Assembly (NCBI RefSeq): GCF_030406405.1
Contig: NZ_JAUEPL010000005.1
Span: 181,765-245,764 of the forward strand
DNA from: Streptomyces ficellus
Lineage (GTDB): Bacteria; Actinomycetota; Actinomycetes; Streptomycetales; Streptomycetaceae
Length of the DNA stretch: 64,000 nucleotides
Direction of reading: 5' to 3'
The notes beneath the pieces are model-generated. The model did not search any database and was not told the DNA's origin. It worked only from the letters and a program-made list of their open reading frames with translations. Below are positions 53,535 through 61,532 of this stretch, piece after piece. The stretch's first letter is position 1; each line of letters starts with the position of its first letter. A program made the translations under genes and the position numbers.

Positions 53535-54573
53535 CGGCTGCCGTCAGCCAGGCCGCCACCAGCAGGACGTACAGCGCCACCGCCAGCCACCGCAGCGCCA
53601 CCAGCCCGGTGTGCCGCGCCAGCCCCTCCGCGGCCGTCACGCACGTCCCCACCGGGAAGGTCAACGCCCACCACGTCATGGCGAACCCCATGCCCCGGCG
53701 CCGGGCCCGCAGCACCATCGCCCCCGCCAGCGCCAGCCACATCAGCGCGAAGCCCATCACCGGCACGCCGTACAGCACGGCGAGCCCGCCCGCGTACGGA
53801 ATGTGCGGCGCCGCCTCGGCGAAGGCGCTCGCGGCCGTCGTGGACTGGCCCAGCGGACCGAGCACCAGGAACAGCGTCGGGGTCAGCGCGAGCGGCAGCG
53901 GCCCGCCGGTCATCAGCCGGCCGAAGACCAGCGGCAGCATCAGCAGCGTCGCGAGCAGGCTCAGCCCGAACATCCCGTGGCAGGCGGCCAGCAGTGTCCG
54001 CTGCCACTGGCCGGGCGGCAGATGCGGTACGAGGAGGGGGCCGAGGGCCGCCGAGACCATCGGCGACACCACGGGCAGCAGCCACACCGGGGAGGCTGCC
54101 CTGATCGTGATGTCGTGGTGCACCACCATCAGGTACGGGATCGCCACGGCGGCCGCCAGGCCGACGGCCGTGCCCACGACGTACAGCACCGTGTTCAGCG
54201 CGACCGCCGCGTCCGGACCGATCCAGTCCCTGCCCACGATCATCGTGCCGCCGCCGACCGAGAGCAGCGCCATGGCGAGGCAGCCGTAGAACGGGGCGAC
54301 GGCGGGGTCGAGCAGATGGGCGCGGGCCTGGTCGCGGTGGAGGGCCCAGTGCAGCGCCCGCGCGGCGAGAAGTGTGGCCAGCATCAGCAGGGACAGCGCC
54401 CACACGGCCGCGCAGGCGGTGCGCAGACCCGGTACGGGCAGCGGGAGCGCGGCGCCCGCGCTGGCGACGATCGCGGTGCCCATCACGGTGGCGTACCAGT
54501 TCGGTCCGAGGTGGCGGACGGCCGTGGTGCGGGGGAGCGGACGGTGCTGCGCGAGGGATGCCAGGGTTGCCAT
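53452..54573 (-). CDS. TDT-family (TehA/SLAC1-like) membrane transporter
   Basis: This 373-residue protein has about ten hydrophobic helices and the TDT opening LGPNWYATVMGTAIVASAG (residues 23-41). Family members export C4-dicarboxylates, sulfite or tellurite-related anions or act as anion channels; the substrate here is open. ATG 54573 is the start. It diverges from a LysR regulator across 70 bp with a perfect palindrome, the usual arrangement for LysR control. The last 83 bases overlap the convergent metal-receptor-like gene. Confidence 0.85.
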   Translation of the reverse strand: MATLASLAQHRPLPRTTAVRHLGPNWYATVMGTAIVASAGAALPLPVPGLRTACAAVWALSLLMLATLLAARALHWALHRDQARAHLLDPAVAPFYGCLAMALLSVGGGTMIVGRDWIGPDAAVALNTVLYVVGTAVGLAAAVAIPYLMVVHHDITIRAASPVWLLPVVSPMVSAALGPLLVPHLPPGQWQRTLLAACHGMFGLSLLATLLMLPLVFGRLMTGGPLPLALTPTLFLVLGPLGQSTTAASAFAEAAPHIPYAGGLAVLYGVPVMGFALMWLALAGAMVLRARRRGMGFAMTWWALTFPVGTCVTAAEGLARHTGLVALRWLAVALYVLLVAAWLTAAVRTARGLAGGALLAAPRAPRPVTARTT

Positions 54574-54596
54574 GTTCCTAGGCTGACCTGCGCTTT

Positions 54597-54608
54597 TGGT
54601 GATCACCA
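54597..54608. promoter_or_regulatory. Palindrome between transporter and LysR gene
   Basis: TGGTGATCACCA is a perfect 12-bp palindrome, 24 bp from the transporter start and 36 bp from the LysR start; candidate LysR site. Confidence 0.6.
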
Positions 54609-54643
54609 GGAATCACGCTCCTATGACCACATAAGCTGAAGTT

Positions 54644-55552
54644 ATGAGCCTCTCGCACCGCGTGCCGGACCTCGGCGCCCTCGAACTGCTCCTCGCCGTC
54701 GCCCGGCACGGCAGCCTCGGGCGGGCCGCGCGCGAGGTCGGCATCACCCAGCCCGCCGCCAGCAGCCGCGTCCGCTCCATGGAACGGCAGCTCGGCGTCG
54801 CCCTCGTGGACCGCTCCCCGCGCGGCTCCCGGCTCACCGACGCGGGCGCGCTGGTCACCGACTGGGCGCGGCGCGTCGTCGAGGCCGCCGAGGCGTTCGA
54901 CGCGGGGGCGCAGGCGCTGCGGGACCGGCGCGACTCGCGGCTGCGGGTCGCCGCGTCGATGACCATCGCCGAGTACCTGCTGCCCGGGTGGCTCATCGCC
55001 CTGCGCGCCGAGCGCCCCGGCACGGCCGTCTCCCTCCAGGCCGGCAACTCGACGGCCGTGGCCGCCAGCCTGCTCGCCGGCGAGGCGGACCTGGGGTACG
55101 TCGAGGGCCTCGCCGTCCCCGAGGGCCTGGACGCGGTGGTCGTCGCCCACGACCGGCTCGTGGTGGTCGCGGCCCCGTCCCACCGGTGGGCCCGCCGCCG
55201 CGCCCCGCTCACGCCCGCGGAACTGGCGGCCACGCCGCTGGTGCTGCGCGAGTACGGCTCGGGCACCCGGCAGGTGCTGGACGCGGCGCTCGCGGAGTAC
55301 GGGGGTCTCGCCGAACCGCTGCTGGAGCTGGCCTCCACGACGGCGGTCAAGGCCGCGGCGGTGACGGGCGCGGGCCCGGCGGTGCTCAGCGAGCTGGCGG
55401 TCACGGAGGAACTCGCCTCACGCCGCCTCGTCGAGGTCCCCGTCGAGGGCGTCCGCCTCCACCGCGCCCTACGCGCCGTCTGGCCGACCGGCCCCCGCCC
55501 CACGGGCCCGGCACGAGACCTGCTCTCGCTGGCGCGGGGCGGGGGTGGCTGA
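54644..55552 (+). CDS. LysR-family transcriptional regulator
   Basis: This 302-residue regulator has a winged helix at about 10-70 (LGALELLLAVARHGSLGRAAREVGITQPAASSRVRSMERQLGVALVDRS in outline) and a substrate-binding domain at about 95-295. ATG 54644 starts it. It is divergent from the TDT transporter, which it probably activates in response to the exported anion. The convergent hydrolase follows after a hairpin. Confidence 0.9.
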   Translation: MSLSHRVPDLGALELLLAVARHGSLGRAAREVGITQPAASSRVRSMERQLGVALVDRSPRGSRLTDAGALVTDWARRVVEAAEAFDAGAQALRDRRDSRLRVAASMTIAEYLLPGWLIALRAERPGTAVSLQAGNSTAVAASLLAGEADLGYVEGLAVPEGLDAVVVAHDRLVVVAAPSHRWARRRAPLTPAELAATPLVLREYGSGTRQVLDAALAEYGGLAEPLLELASTTAVKAAAVTGAGPAVLSELAVTEELASRRLVEVPVEGVRLHRALRAVWPTGPRPTGPARDLLSLARGGGG

Positions 55553-55607
55553 CAGGTCGGACGTCCCCGCTGGAACTGCCCCGGCTTCCGGTCGCCTGAC
55601 ACACACC

Positions 55608-55642
55608 GAGGCCCGGCCGCCTGTCCCCGCGGGCCGGGTCTC
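55608..55642. terminator. Bidirectional terminator
   Basis: GAGGCCCGGCC (55608-55618) pairs with GGCCGGGTCTC (55632-55642), 11 bp with one G-T pair, between convergent genes. Confidence 0.75.
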
Positions 55643-55652
55643 TCGTGTGGGC

Positions 55653-56330
55653 TCACGATGCGGCCGCTACCAGTCCTCGCATCACGCGGGTGTCGTCGCC
55701 CATCTCCGGGTGCCACTGGACGCCCAGGGCCCAGCGCGCGCCCGTCAGTTCGATCGCCTCCACAGTGCCGTCCTCCGCGTACGCCGAGGCCGTCAGGCCC
55801 TTGCCGAGGCGGTCGACCGCCTGGTGGTGGTACGTGGGGACCGTCGTCGCCTCCTCTATCAGAGACGCGTAGCGGGTGCCCGGGACCGGCTTCACCGTGT
55901 GGGCGCCGAAGACGCCGACGCCGCCGGTGTGTCCGTCCACGTGTTGGAGCAGGGTGCCGCCGAGGGCCACGTTCAGCAGTTGCATGCCGCGGCAGATGCC
56001 GAGCAGCGGGGTGCCGGCCGTGAGGGCCGCGTCGATCAGGGCGAGCTCCCAGGCGTCGCGCTCCCGGGCGGGCGGGCCCGTACGCGGGTCGCTCTCGGCG
56101 CCGTACCGTACGGGCTCCACGTCGGCGCCGCCCGCGATGACCAGGCCGTCGAGGCGGGCGACCACCTCGGCGGCGACGGACGGGGTGTCGGGCGGCAGCA
56201 TCGCTGCGATACCGCCCGCCGCCTGGACCAGGCGGGGGTACGCGGCGGGCAGCAGCGCCGCGGGGTGCTCCCACACGCCCCACTTCGCGGGGTCCAGGTA
56301 GGTGGTGACGCCGATGAGCGGTTGGGACAC
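55653..56330 (-). CDS. Class I glutamine-amidotransferase-like gamma-glutamyl hydrolase (PuuD-like)
   Basis: This 225-residue enzyme resembles gamma-glutamyl-GABA hydrolase PuuD. The nucleophile Cys is in LLGICRGMQLLNVALGG; the His and Glu of the triad are in GVQWHPEM; RLDGLVIAGGADVEP forms the oxyanion side. GTG 56330 follows GAGGAG, which overlaps the upstream permease stop, so the genes are coupled. In this cluster it would release glutamate from a gamma-glutamyl product, probably gamma-glutamylglycine; this substrate is inferred from the neighbours. Confidence 0.88.
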   Translation of the reverse strand: MSQPLIGVTTYLDPAKWGVWEHPAALLPAAYPRLVQAAGGIAAMLPPDTPSVAAEVVARLDGLVIAGGADVEPVRYGAESDPRTGPPARERDAWELALIDAALTAGTPLLGICRGMQLLNVALGGTLLQHVDGHTGGVGVFGAHTVKPVPGTRYASLIEEATTVPTYHHQAVDRLGKGLTASAYAEDGTVEAIELTGARWALGVQWHPEMGDDTRVMRGLVAAAS

Positions 56331-56344
56331 GGTGGTGGTTCTCC

Positions 56345-57784
56345 TCAGGTGCGGTCGAGTTCGGCCTCGGCCGCGGCCAGGGCCGCGAACTCCTCCTCGG
56401 GCGCGTTCGCGACGAGACGGTGCCGACTGTAGAAGGCGAAGTAGGCCAGGGCGACGACGTAGACGCCGAGGGCGATCAGTGCCGCGTCCACGTCCACGAG
56501 GAACGTCGCCACCAGCGCGGACAGGGCGAGCACGAAGGCCACGGAGGACGTCAGGATGCCGCCGGGCGTACGGTACGGGCGCGGCAGCTCCGGTTCGCGG
56601 CGGCGCAGCACGATGTGGGACAGCGCCATCAGGGCGTAACTGATGGTGGCGCCGAACACCGCGATGTTGAGCATCCGCGCCCCGTTCCCGGTCCCGGCCG
56701 CCAGCGCGAAGCCGATCGCGCCCGGGATCAGCAGGCCCAGGTACGGCGACTTGCGGCGGCTGGTCAGGGACAGGAAGCGGGGGAGGTAACCGGCGCGGGA
56801 GAGGGCGAACAGCTGGCGTGAGCCCGCGTAGATGAGGGAGAAGAACGAGGCCACCAGGCCCGCCAGGCCCGCGTAGTTGACGAACCGGCTCAGCGCGGTG
56901 GGATCGCCGTCCCCCTGGAGGGCCACCACGAGCGGGTTGCCCGCGTCCTGGATCGCGGCCGAACCCCGGGCGCCCGTGGCCGCGAAGAACGTCAGGACGG
57001 CCAGGAGCGCGAGGATCAGCATGGACAGCGAGAGCGCCCGCGGCATGGACCGCACCGGGTCCTTCGCCTCCTCGGCGGCCAGTGGCACACCCTCCACGCC
57101 CAGGAAGAACCACATCCCGAAGGGGAAGGCGGCCCAGATCCCGAGCAGCCCGAAGGGAAGCCAGGAGTTGGCGCCGAACGCGTCGGTGGCGGGGATGTCG
57201 TCGAGGCCGTCCGCGCGGAACTCGGTGAACGCGCCCGCCGCGAAGATGAGCAGCGCCGCGACCGCGATGGCCGTCACGATCAGGCTGAAGCGCAGTGCCT
57301 CACCCACGCCCCACAGGTGGATGCCGATGAAGACGGCGAAGCAGGCCAGGTAGACGGGCCAGCCGGACTCCAGGCCGAACAGGCCGAGGGATTCGACGTA
57401 GTCGCCGATGAAGATGGAGATGGCGGCCGGGGCGAGGATGTACTCGATGAGGATCGCCGTGCCGGTGAGGAACCCGCCCCAGGTGCCGAGCGCCCGGCGC
57501 GCGAAGCCGTAACCGCCGCCCGCGGCGGGCAGGATGGCGGACAGCTCGGCGAGCGCGTACACCAGACAGGCGTACATCACACCCATCAGGACGGTGGCGA
57601 TCGCCAGTCCGCCGAAACCGCCCTCGGCCAGGCCGATGTTCCAGCCGGAGAAGTCGCCGGAGACGACATACCCGACGCCGAGGCCGGTCAGCAGGAGCCA
57701 GCCGGCGCTGCCCTGCCGCAGGGCCCGGCGCTTGAGGTAGTCATCGGCGGGGATGGGTGTGTCCGTGGTTTCTTCCAGCGTCAT
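56345..57784 (-). CDS. APC-family permease, probable ethanolamine permease
   Basis: This 479-residue transporter has about 12 membrane helices and closely resembles the ethanolamine permease branch of the APC family: YLKRRALRQGSAGWLLLTGLGVGYVVSGDFSGWN (start), LPAAGGGYGFARRALG, FFLGVEGVPLAAEEAKDPVRSMPRAL. ATG 57784 begins it. It shares an operon with the gamma-glutamyl hydrolase. A GlnR-like site 86 bp upstream suggests nitrogen control. Another amine is a possible substrate. Confidence 0.88.
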   Translation of the reverse strand: MTLEETTDTPIPADDYLKRRALRQGSAGWLLLTGLGVGYVVSGDFSGWNIGLAEGGFGGLAIATVLMGVMYACLVYALAELSAILPAAGGGYGFARRALGTWGGFLTGTAILIEYILAPAAISIFIGDYVESLGLFGLESGWPVYLACFAVFIGIHLWGVGEALRFSLIVTAIAVAALLIFAAGAFTEFRADGLDDIPATDAFGANSWLPFGLLGIWAAFPFGMWFFLGVEGVPLAAEEAKDPVRSMPRALSLSMLILALLAVLTFFAATGARGSAAIQDAGNPLVVALQGDGDPTALSRFVNYAGLAGLVASFFSLIYAGSRQLFALSRAGYLPRFLSLTSRRKSPYLGLLIPGAIGFALAAGTGNGARMLNIAVFGATISYALMALSHIVLRRREPELPRPYRTPGGILTSSVAFVLALSALVATFLVDVDAALIALGVYVVALAYFAFYSRHRLVANAPEEEFAALAAAEAELDRT

Positions 57785-57869
57785 GGCAGCAGTGCTCCCG
57801 CGTCGGTCCGGGCCCAATGGAATGGACCCATACCTTTGCGGTGGGTGGGCCGGAACGCAAGACCCGTGC

Positions 57870-57885
57870 GTTACTTTCGGGTTAC
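57870..57885 (-). promoter_or_regulatory. Candidate GlnR box before the permease
   Basis: On the minus strand the sequence reads GTAAC-CCGAAA-GTAAC, two half sites with the 6-bp spacing of the actinobacterial GlnR consensus (GTnAC-n6-GnAAC). Confidence 0.5.
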
Positions 57886-57886
57886 G

Positions 57887-57973
57887 CCCAGGGCGTGTCC
57901 GCGAAGCAGCGTCGTCCGCCCGCAGGGCGGGCCTGGCGTCGCCGGCAGACGGGCTTCGCGGACACGCCCTGGG
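57887..57973. repeat. 87-bp inverted repeat with perfect 21-bp arms
   Basis: Arms 57887-57907 and 57953-57973 are exact reverse complements (ends CCCAGGGCG / CGCCCTGGG). The interior holds further pairs, including GCCCGC-AGG-GCGGGC. It begins two bases past the FCD regulator stop, so it can end that transcript, but its size and arm perfection also fit a palindromic intergenic repeat unit. Confidence 0.8.
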
Positions 57974-57974
57974 G

Positions 57975-58712
57975 TCACGTGAGGAATCCGCGCAGCAGGG
58001 CCGCCGTCCCCGCGCAGTGCTCCCGCATCACCTCGCGCGCCGCGTCCGCGTCCCCGTCCAGCACCGCTTCGACCAGCGCGGTGTGCTGGAGCTGGGAGTG
58101 CTCCAGGTTCCGTACGAGCAGCGGGATGCAGTCCAGCAGGTCGTTGACCGTGGCCCGTACCGCCGCGTACTGCGCCGTCAGCGAAGGCGACCCGGACAGC
58201 TCCGCCAGCGTGAGGTGCAGCAGCGTGTCCTGGCGCCGGTAGTCGTCCAGCGGCGCGTCGTGCGTCGCCCCCAGCGCCGTACGCAGCCGCTCCGCGCCCT
58301 CGCCGGACAGCCCGTGCGCCGCGCACAGCCCGGCCGCGCCCACCTCCAGCACCTCGCGGAAGCGCAGCGTGTCCTCGACGTCGACCGACGCGATACGGCG
58401 CCGCAGCTCCCGCTCGCCGTTGTCGCCGGGCGTGCGGTCGCGGGGCAGGACGAACGTTCCGCCGTAGCGGCCGCGCCGGCTCTCCACCAGGCCCTGGTCC
58501 TGGAGGACCTTCAGCACCTCGCGCAGCGTCACCCGGCTGATGCCCATCCGGTCCGCCAGCTCCCGCTCGGCCGGCAGCCGCTCGCCGCCGGGCACCAGGC
58601 CGAGCCGTACGACCTGGAGGATCTGCTCCAGCGCCTCCTCGAAGCCGTTGCCCGCCCGCACCGGCCTGAGGACGGGGGCCAGCCGGTCCTCCCGATCACT
58701 CTTCTTGGTCAC
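57975..58712 (-). CDS. FadR/GntR-type FCD regulator of the ethanolamine module
   Basis: This 245-residue regulator has a winged helix at about 25-95 (LVPGGERLPAERELADRMGISRVTLREVLKVLQDQGLVES in outline) and an FCD domain with His residues (TLLHLTLAELSG, EHSQLQHTALVEAV). GTG 58712 is chosen; the longer ATG start at 58733 is weaker. It is divergent from glnA4 across 78 bp and upstream of the permease on the same strand, so it likely controls both arms. The inducer may be a glutamylated intermediate. Confidence 0.87.
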   Translation of the reverse strand: MTKKSDREDRLAPVLRPVRAGNGFEEALEQILQVVRLGLVPGGERLPAERELADRMGISRVTLREVLKVLQDQGLVESRRGRYGGTFVLPRDRTPGDNGERELRRRIASVDVEDTLRFREVLEVGAAGLCAAHGLSGEGAERLRTALGATHDAPLDDYRRQDTLLHLTLAELSGSPSLTAQYAAVRATVNDLLDCIPLLVRNLEHSQLQHTALVEAVLDGDADAAREVMREHCAGTAALLRGFLT

Positions 58713-58790
58713 CTCGCGGTTTCCCCTTCCCAAGCAATGGTCTTCGGCAATACCTTATGGCTCCCGGCTGACCGAAGGAGGAGCATCCCC

Positions 58791-60155
58791 GTGGCAGACC
58801 GCAAACCCCCGCTCACCGTCGAGGAGCTGCGCAGGCTCGTCGCGCATGGCGAGATCGACACAGTGGTCCTGGCCTTCCCCGATATGCAAGGGCGGCTCCA
58901 GGGCAAGCGGTTCGCCGCACCCTTCTTCCTCTCCGACGTGCTGGAGCACGGCACCGAGGGCTGCAACTACCTGCTCGCCGTGGACGTGGAGCTGAACACC
59001 GTCGACGGCTACGAGATGTCCTCGTGGAGCAAGGGCTACGGCGACTTCGCCATGCGCCCCGACCTGTCCACGCTGCGCCGCGTCCCCTGGAACGAGGGCA
59101 CGGCCCTGCTCGTCGCGGACCTCGCCTGGAGCGACGGCTCACCCGTCGTCGCCGCACCCCGCCAGATCCTGCGCCGCCAGCTGGAACGGCTCGCCGAGCA
59201 CGGTTACACCGCCCACGTCGGCACGGAGCTCGAATTCATCGTCTTCAAGGACTCCTATGAGCAGGCCTGGGACGCGGGCTACCGGGGACTGACTCCGGCA
59301 AACCAGTACAACATTGACTATTCGGTCCTTGGTACGGGCCGTATCGAGCCCCTGCTGCGCCGCATCCGCAACGAGATGGCCGCAGCCGGACTGACCGTCG
59401 AGTCCGCCAAGGGCGAGTGCAATCCCGGCCAGCACGAGATCGCCTTCAAGTACGACGAGGCCCTGGTCACCTGCGACCAGCACGCCATCTACAAGACCGG
59501 CGCCAAGGAGATCGCCGCCCAGGAGGGCGTCTCGCTCACCTTCATGGCGAAGTACAACGAGCGTGAGGGCAACTCCTGCCACATCCACCTGTCGTTGCAG
59601 GACGCCGGCGGCCGCAATGTGATGGCGGGCGACGGGCCCGGCGGTATGTCCCCGGTCATGCGCCACTTCCTGGCCGGACAGCTCGCCGCGCTGCGGGACT
59701 TCTCCCTCCTCTACGCGCCGAACATCAACTCGTACAAGCGCTTCCAGCCCGGCTCCTTCGCCCCGACCGCCGTCGCCTGGGGTCACGACAACCGCACCTG
59801 CTCCCTGCGGGTGGTCGGCCACGGCCGCTCGATGCGGTTCGAAAACCGCCTCCCCGGCGGCGACGTCAACCCCCACCTCGCCGTCGCGGGCCTGGTCGCG
59901 GCCGGGCTGCACGGGATCGAACAGGAGCTGGAGCTCCCCGAGGCGTGCGACGGCAACGCCTACACCGCCGGCTACGCCCACGTCCCCACCACCCTGCGCG
60001 AGGCCGCCGAGCTGTGGGAGAACAGCCCCATCGCGAAGGCCGCCTTCGGGGACGAGGTCGTCGCCCACTACCGCAACATGGCGCGGGTCGAACTGGACGC
60101 CTTCGACGCCGCGGTGACCGACTGGGAGCTGCGCCGCTCCTTCGAACGCATGTGA
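58791..60155 (+). CDS. glnA4: Gamma-glutamylethanolamide synthetase (glutamine synthetase-like GlnA4)
   Basis: This 454-residue GSI-like enzyme has the glutamine synthetase core: GTELEFIVFKD, ESAKGECNPGQHEIAFKY, GNSCHIHLSLQD and NRTCSLRVVG, but it lacks the typical GlnA N-terminus and adenylylation-site context. In S. coelicolor the GlnA4 protein in this context is known as gamma-glutamylethanolamide synthetase, joining ethanolamine to glutamate with ATP. GTG 58791 follows GGAGGAG. It leads an operon with an aldehyde dehydrogenase and an SDR. Polyamine or other amine substrates remain possible. Confidence 0.9.
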   Translation: MADRKPPLTVEELRRLVAHGEIDTVVLAFPDMQGRLQGKRFAAPFFLSDVLEHGTEGCNYLLAVDVELNTVDGYEMSSWSKGYGDFAMRPDLSTLRRVPWNEGTALLVADLAWSDGSPVVAAPRQILRRQLERLAEHGYTAHVGTELEFIVFKDSYEQAWDAGYRGLTPANQYNIDYSVLGTGRIEPLLRRIRNEMAAAGLTVESAKGECNPGQHEIAFKYDEALVTCDQHAIYKTGAKEIAAQEGVSLTFMAKYNEREGNSCHIHLSLQDAGGRNVMAGDGPGGMSPVMRHFLAGQLAALRDFSLLYAPNINSYKRFQPGSFAPTAVAWGHDNRTCSLRVVGHGRSMRFENRLPGGDVNPHLAVAGLVAAGLHGIEQELELPEACDGNAYTAGYAHVPTTLREAAELWENSPIAKAAFGDEVVAHYRNMARVELDAFDAAVTDWELRRSFERM

Positions 60156-60163
60156 GGAACGAC

Positions 60164-61528
60164 TTGTCCGACCAGCACCTCGTACTCAACCCCGCCACCG
60201 AAGAGGTCATCGCCACCGTCCCGGCCGCCACCCCGGCAGACGTCGACGCAGCCGTCAGGCGCGCCGCGGCGGCCCAGCGAGGATGGGCCGCGGCTGCCCC
60301 CGCCGACCGCGCCCGCCTGCTGCGCCGCTTCGCCGCCGTCGTCGACGAGCACGTCGAGGAACTGGCGCGGCTGGAGGTCCGCGAGGCGGGCCACACCATC
60401 GGCAACGCCCGCTGGGAAGCCGGCAACGTCCGCGACCTGCTCGACTACGCGGCCGGGGGTGTCGAGCGCCTCAACGGCCGCCAGATCCCGGTCGCCGGCG
60501 GCCTCGACGTCACCATCCTGGAACCCCTCGGCGTCATCGGCGTGATCGCCCCCTGGAACTTCCCCATGCCCATCGCCGCCTGGGGCACCGCCCCCGCGCT
60601 CGCGGCGGGCAACGCGGTCATCCTCAAGCCCGCCGAGACCACTCCGCTCACCGCCCTCCGGCTCGCCGAACTCGCCCTGGAGGCGGGCCTGCCCGAACAC
60701 CTCTTCCAGGTGCTCCCGGGGGCGGGATCCGTGGCGGGCAACGCGCTGGTCGAGCACCACGGCGTCGCGAAGATCGTCTTCACCGGCTCCACCCGTGTGG
60801 GCAAGGGCATCATGGCGACGTGCGCCGACCGTGTGAAGCGCGTGACCCTCGAACTCGGCGGCAAGAGCCCCAACATCGTCTTCGCCGACTCCGACATCGA
60901 AGCCGCGGCCGCCGCCACCCCCATGTCCTTCCTGGACAACGCCGGCCAGGACTGCTGCGCCCGCACGCGCATCCTCGTCCAGCGCACCGCGTACGACCGC
61001 TTCCTGGAGCTTCTGGCCCCGGGGATCGAGGAGATCGTCGTCGGCGACCCGTCCGACGAGAAGACCCGGATGGGGCCGCTGATCTCCCGTACGCAGCTCG
61101 AACGCGTCCGTTCGTACGTCACCGACGACGCGGCCGGCATCCGCGGCAAGGCCCCCGAAGGCCCCGGCTTCTGGTTCCCGCCCACCGTCCTCACCGGCCT
61201 GGCGCCCGACGCCCCCGCCGCCGTCGAGGAGGTCTTCGGCCCCGTCGCGGTCGTCCTCCCCTTCGACGACGAGGAGGACGCGATCCGGCTCGCCAACGCC
61301 ACCGAGTACGGCCTGTCCGGCTCCATCTGGACCCGCGACGTCGGCCGCGCCCTGCGCGTCTCCGGCGCCGTCCGGGCCGGGAACCTCTCCGTCAACTCCC
61401 ACTCCAGCGTCCGCTACTGGACGCCGTTCGGCGGCTTCAAGCAGTCCGGCCTCGGCCGTGAACTGGGCCCCGACGCCCTGACCGCTTTCACCGAAACCAA
61501 GAACGTCTTCATCAGCACGGAGGCCTGA
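60164..61528 (+). CDS. Aldehyde dehydrogenase of the ethanolamine module
   Basis: This 454-residue NAD(P)-dependent aldehyde dehydrogenase has WNFPMPIAAWG, the Rossmann FTGSTRVGK, ELGGKSP with the base Glu, and the nucleophile in AGQDCCARTRILV; VFGPVAVVLPFDDEEDA ends the core. TTG 60164 is used: GAGGAAC lies just upstream, right after the glnA4 stop. In this operon it should oxidise the gamma-glutamyl aminoacetaldehyde intermediate to gamma-glutamylglycine, which is inferred. Confidence 0.9.
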   Translation: MSDQHLVLNPATEEVIATVPAATPADVDAAVRRAAAAQRGWAAAAPADRARLLRRFAAVVDEHVEELARLEVREAGHTIGNARWEAGNVRDLLDYAAGGVERLNGRQIPVAGGLDVTILEPLGVIGVIAPWNFPMPIAAWGTAPALAAGNAVILKPAETTPLTALRLAELALEAGLPEHLFQVLPGAGSVAGNALVEHHGVAKIVFTGSTRVGKGIMATCADRVKRVTLELGGKSPNIVFADSDIEAAAAATPMSFLDNAGQDCCARTRILVQRTAYDRFLELLAPGIEEIVVGDPSDEKTRMGPLISRTQLERVRSYVTDDAAGIRGKAPEGPGFWFPPTVLTGLAPDAPAAVEEVFGPVAVVLPFDDEEDAIRLANATEYGLSGSIWTRDVGRALRVSGAVRAGNLSVNSHSSVRYWTPFGGFKQSGLGRELGPDALTAFTETKNVFISTEA

Positions 61529-61532
61529 ACCC

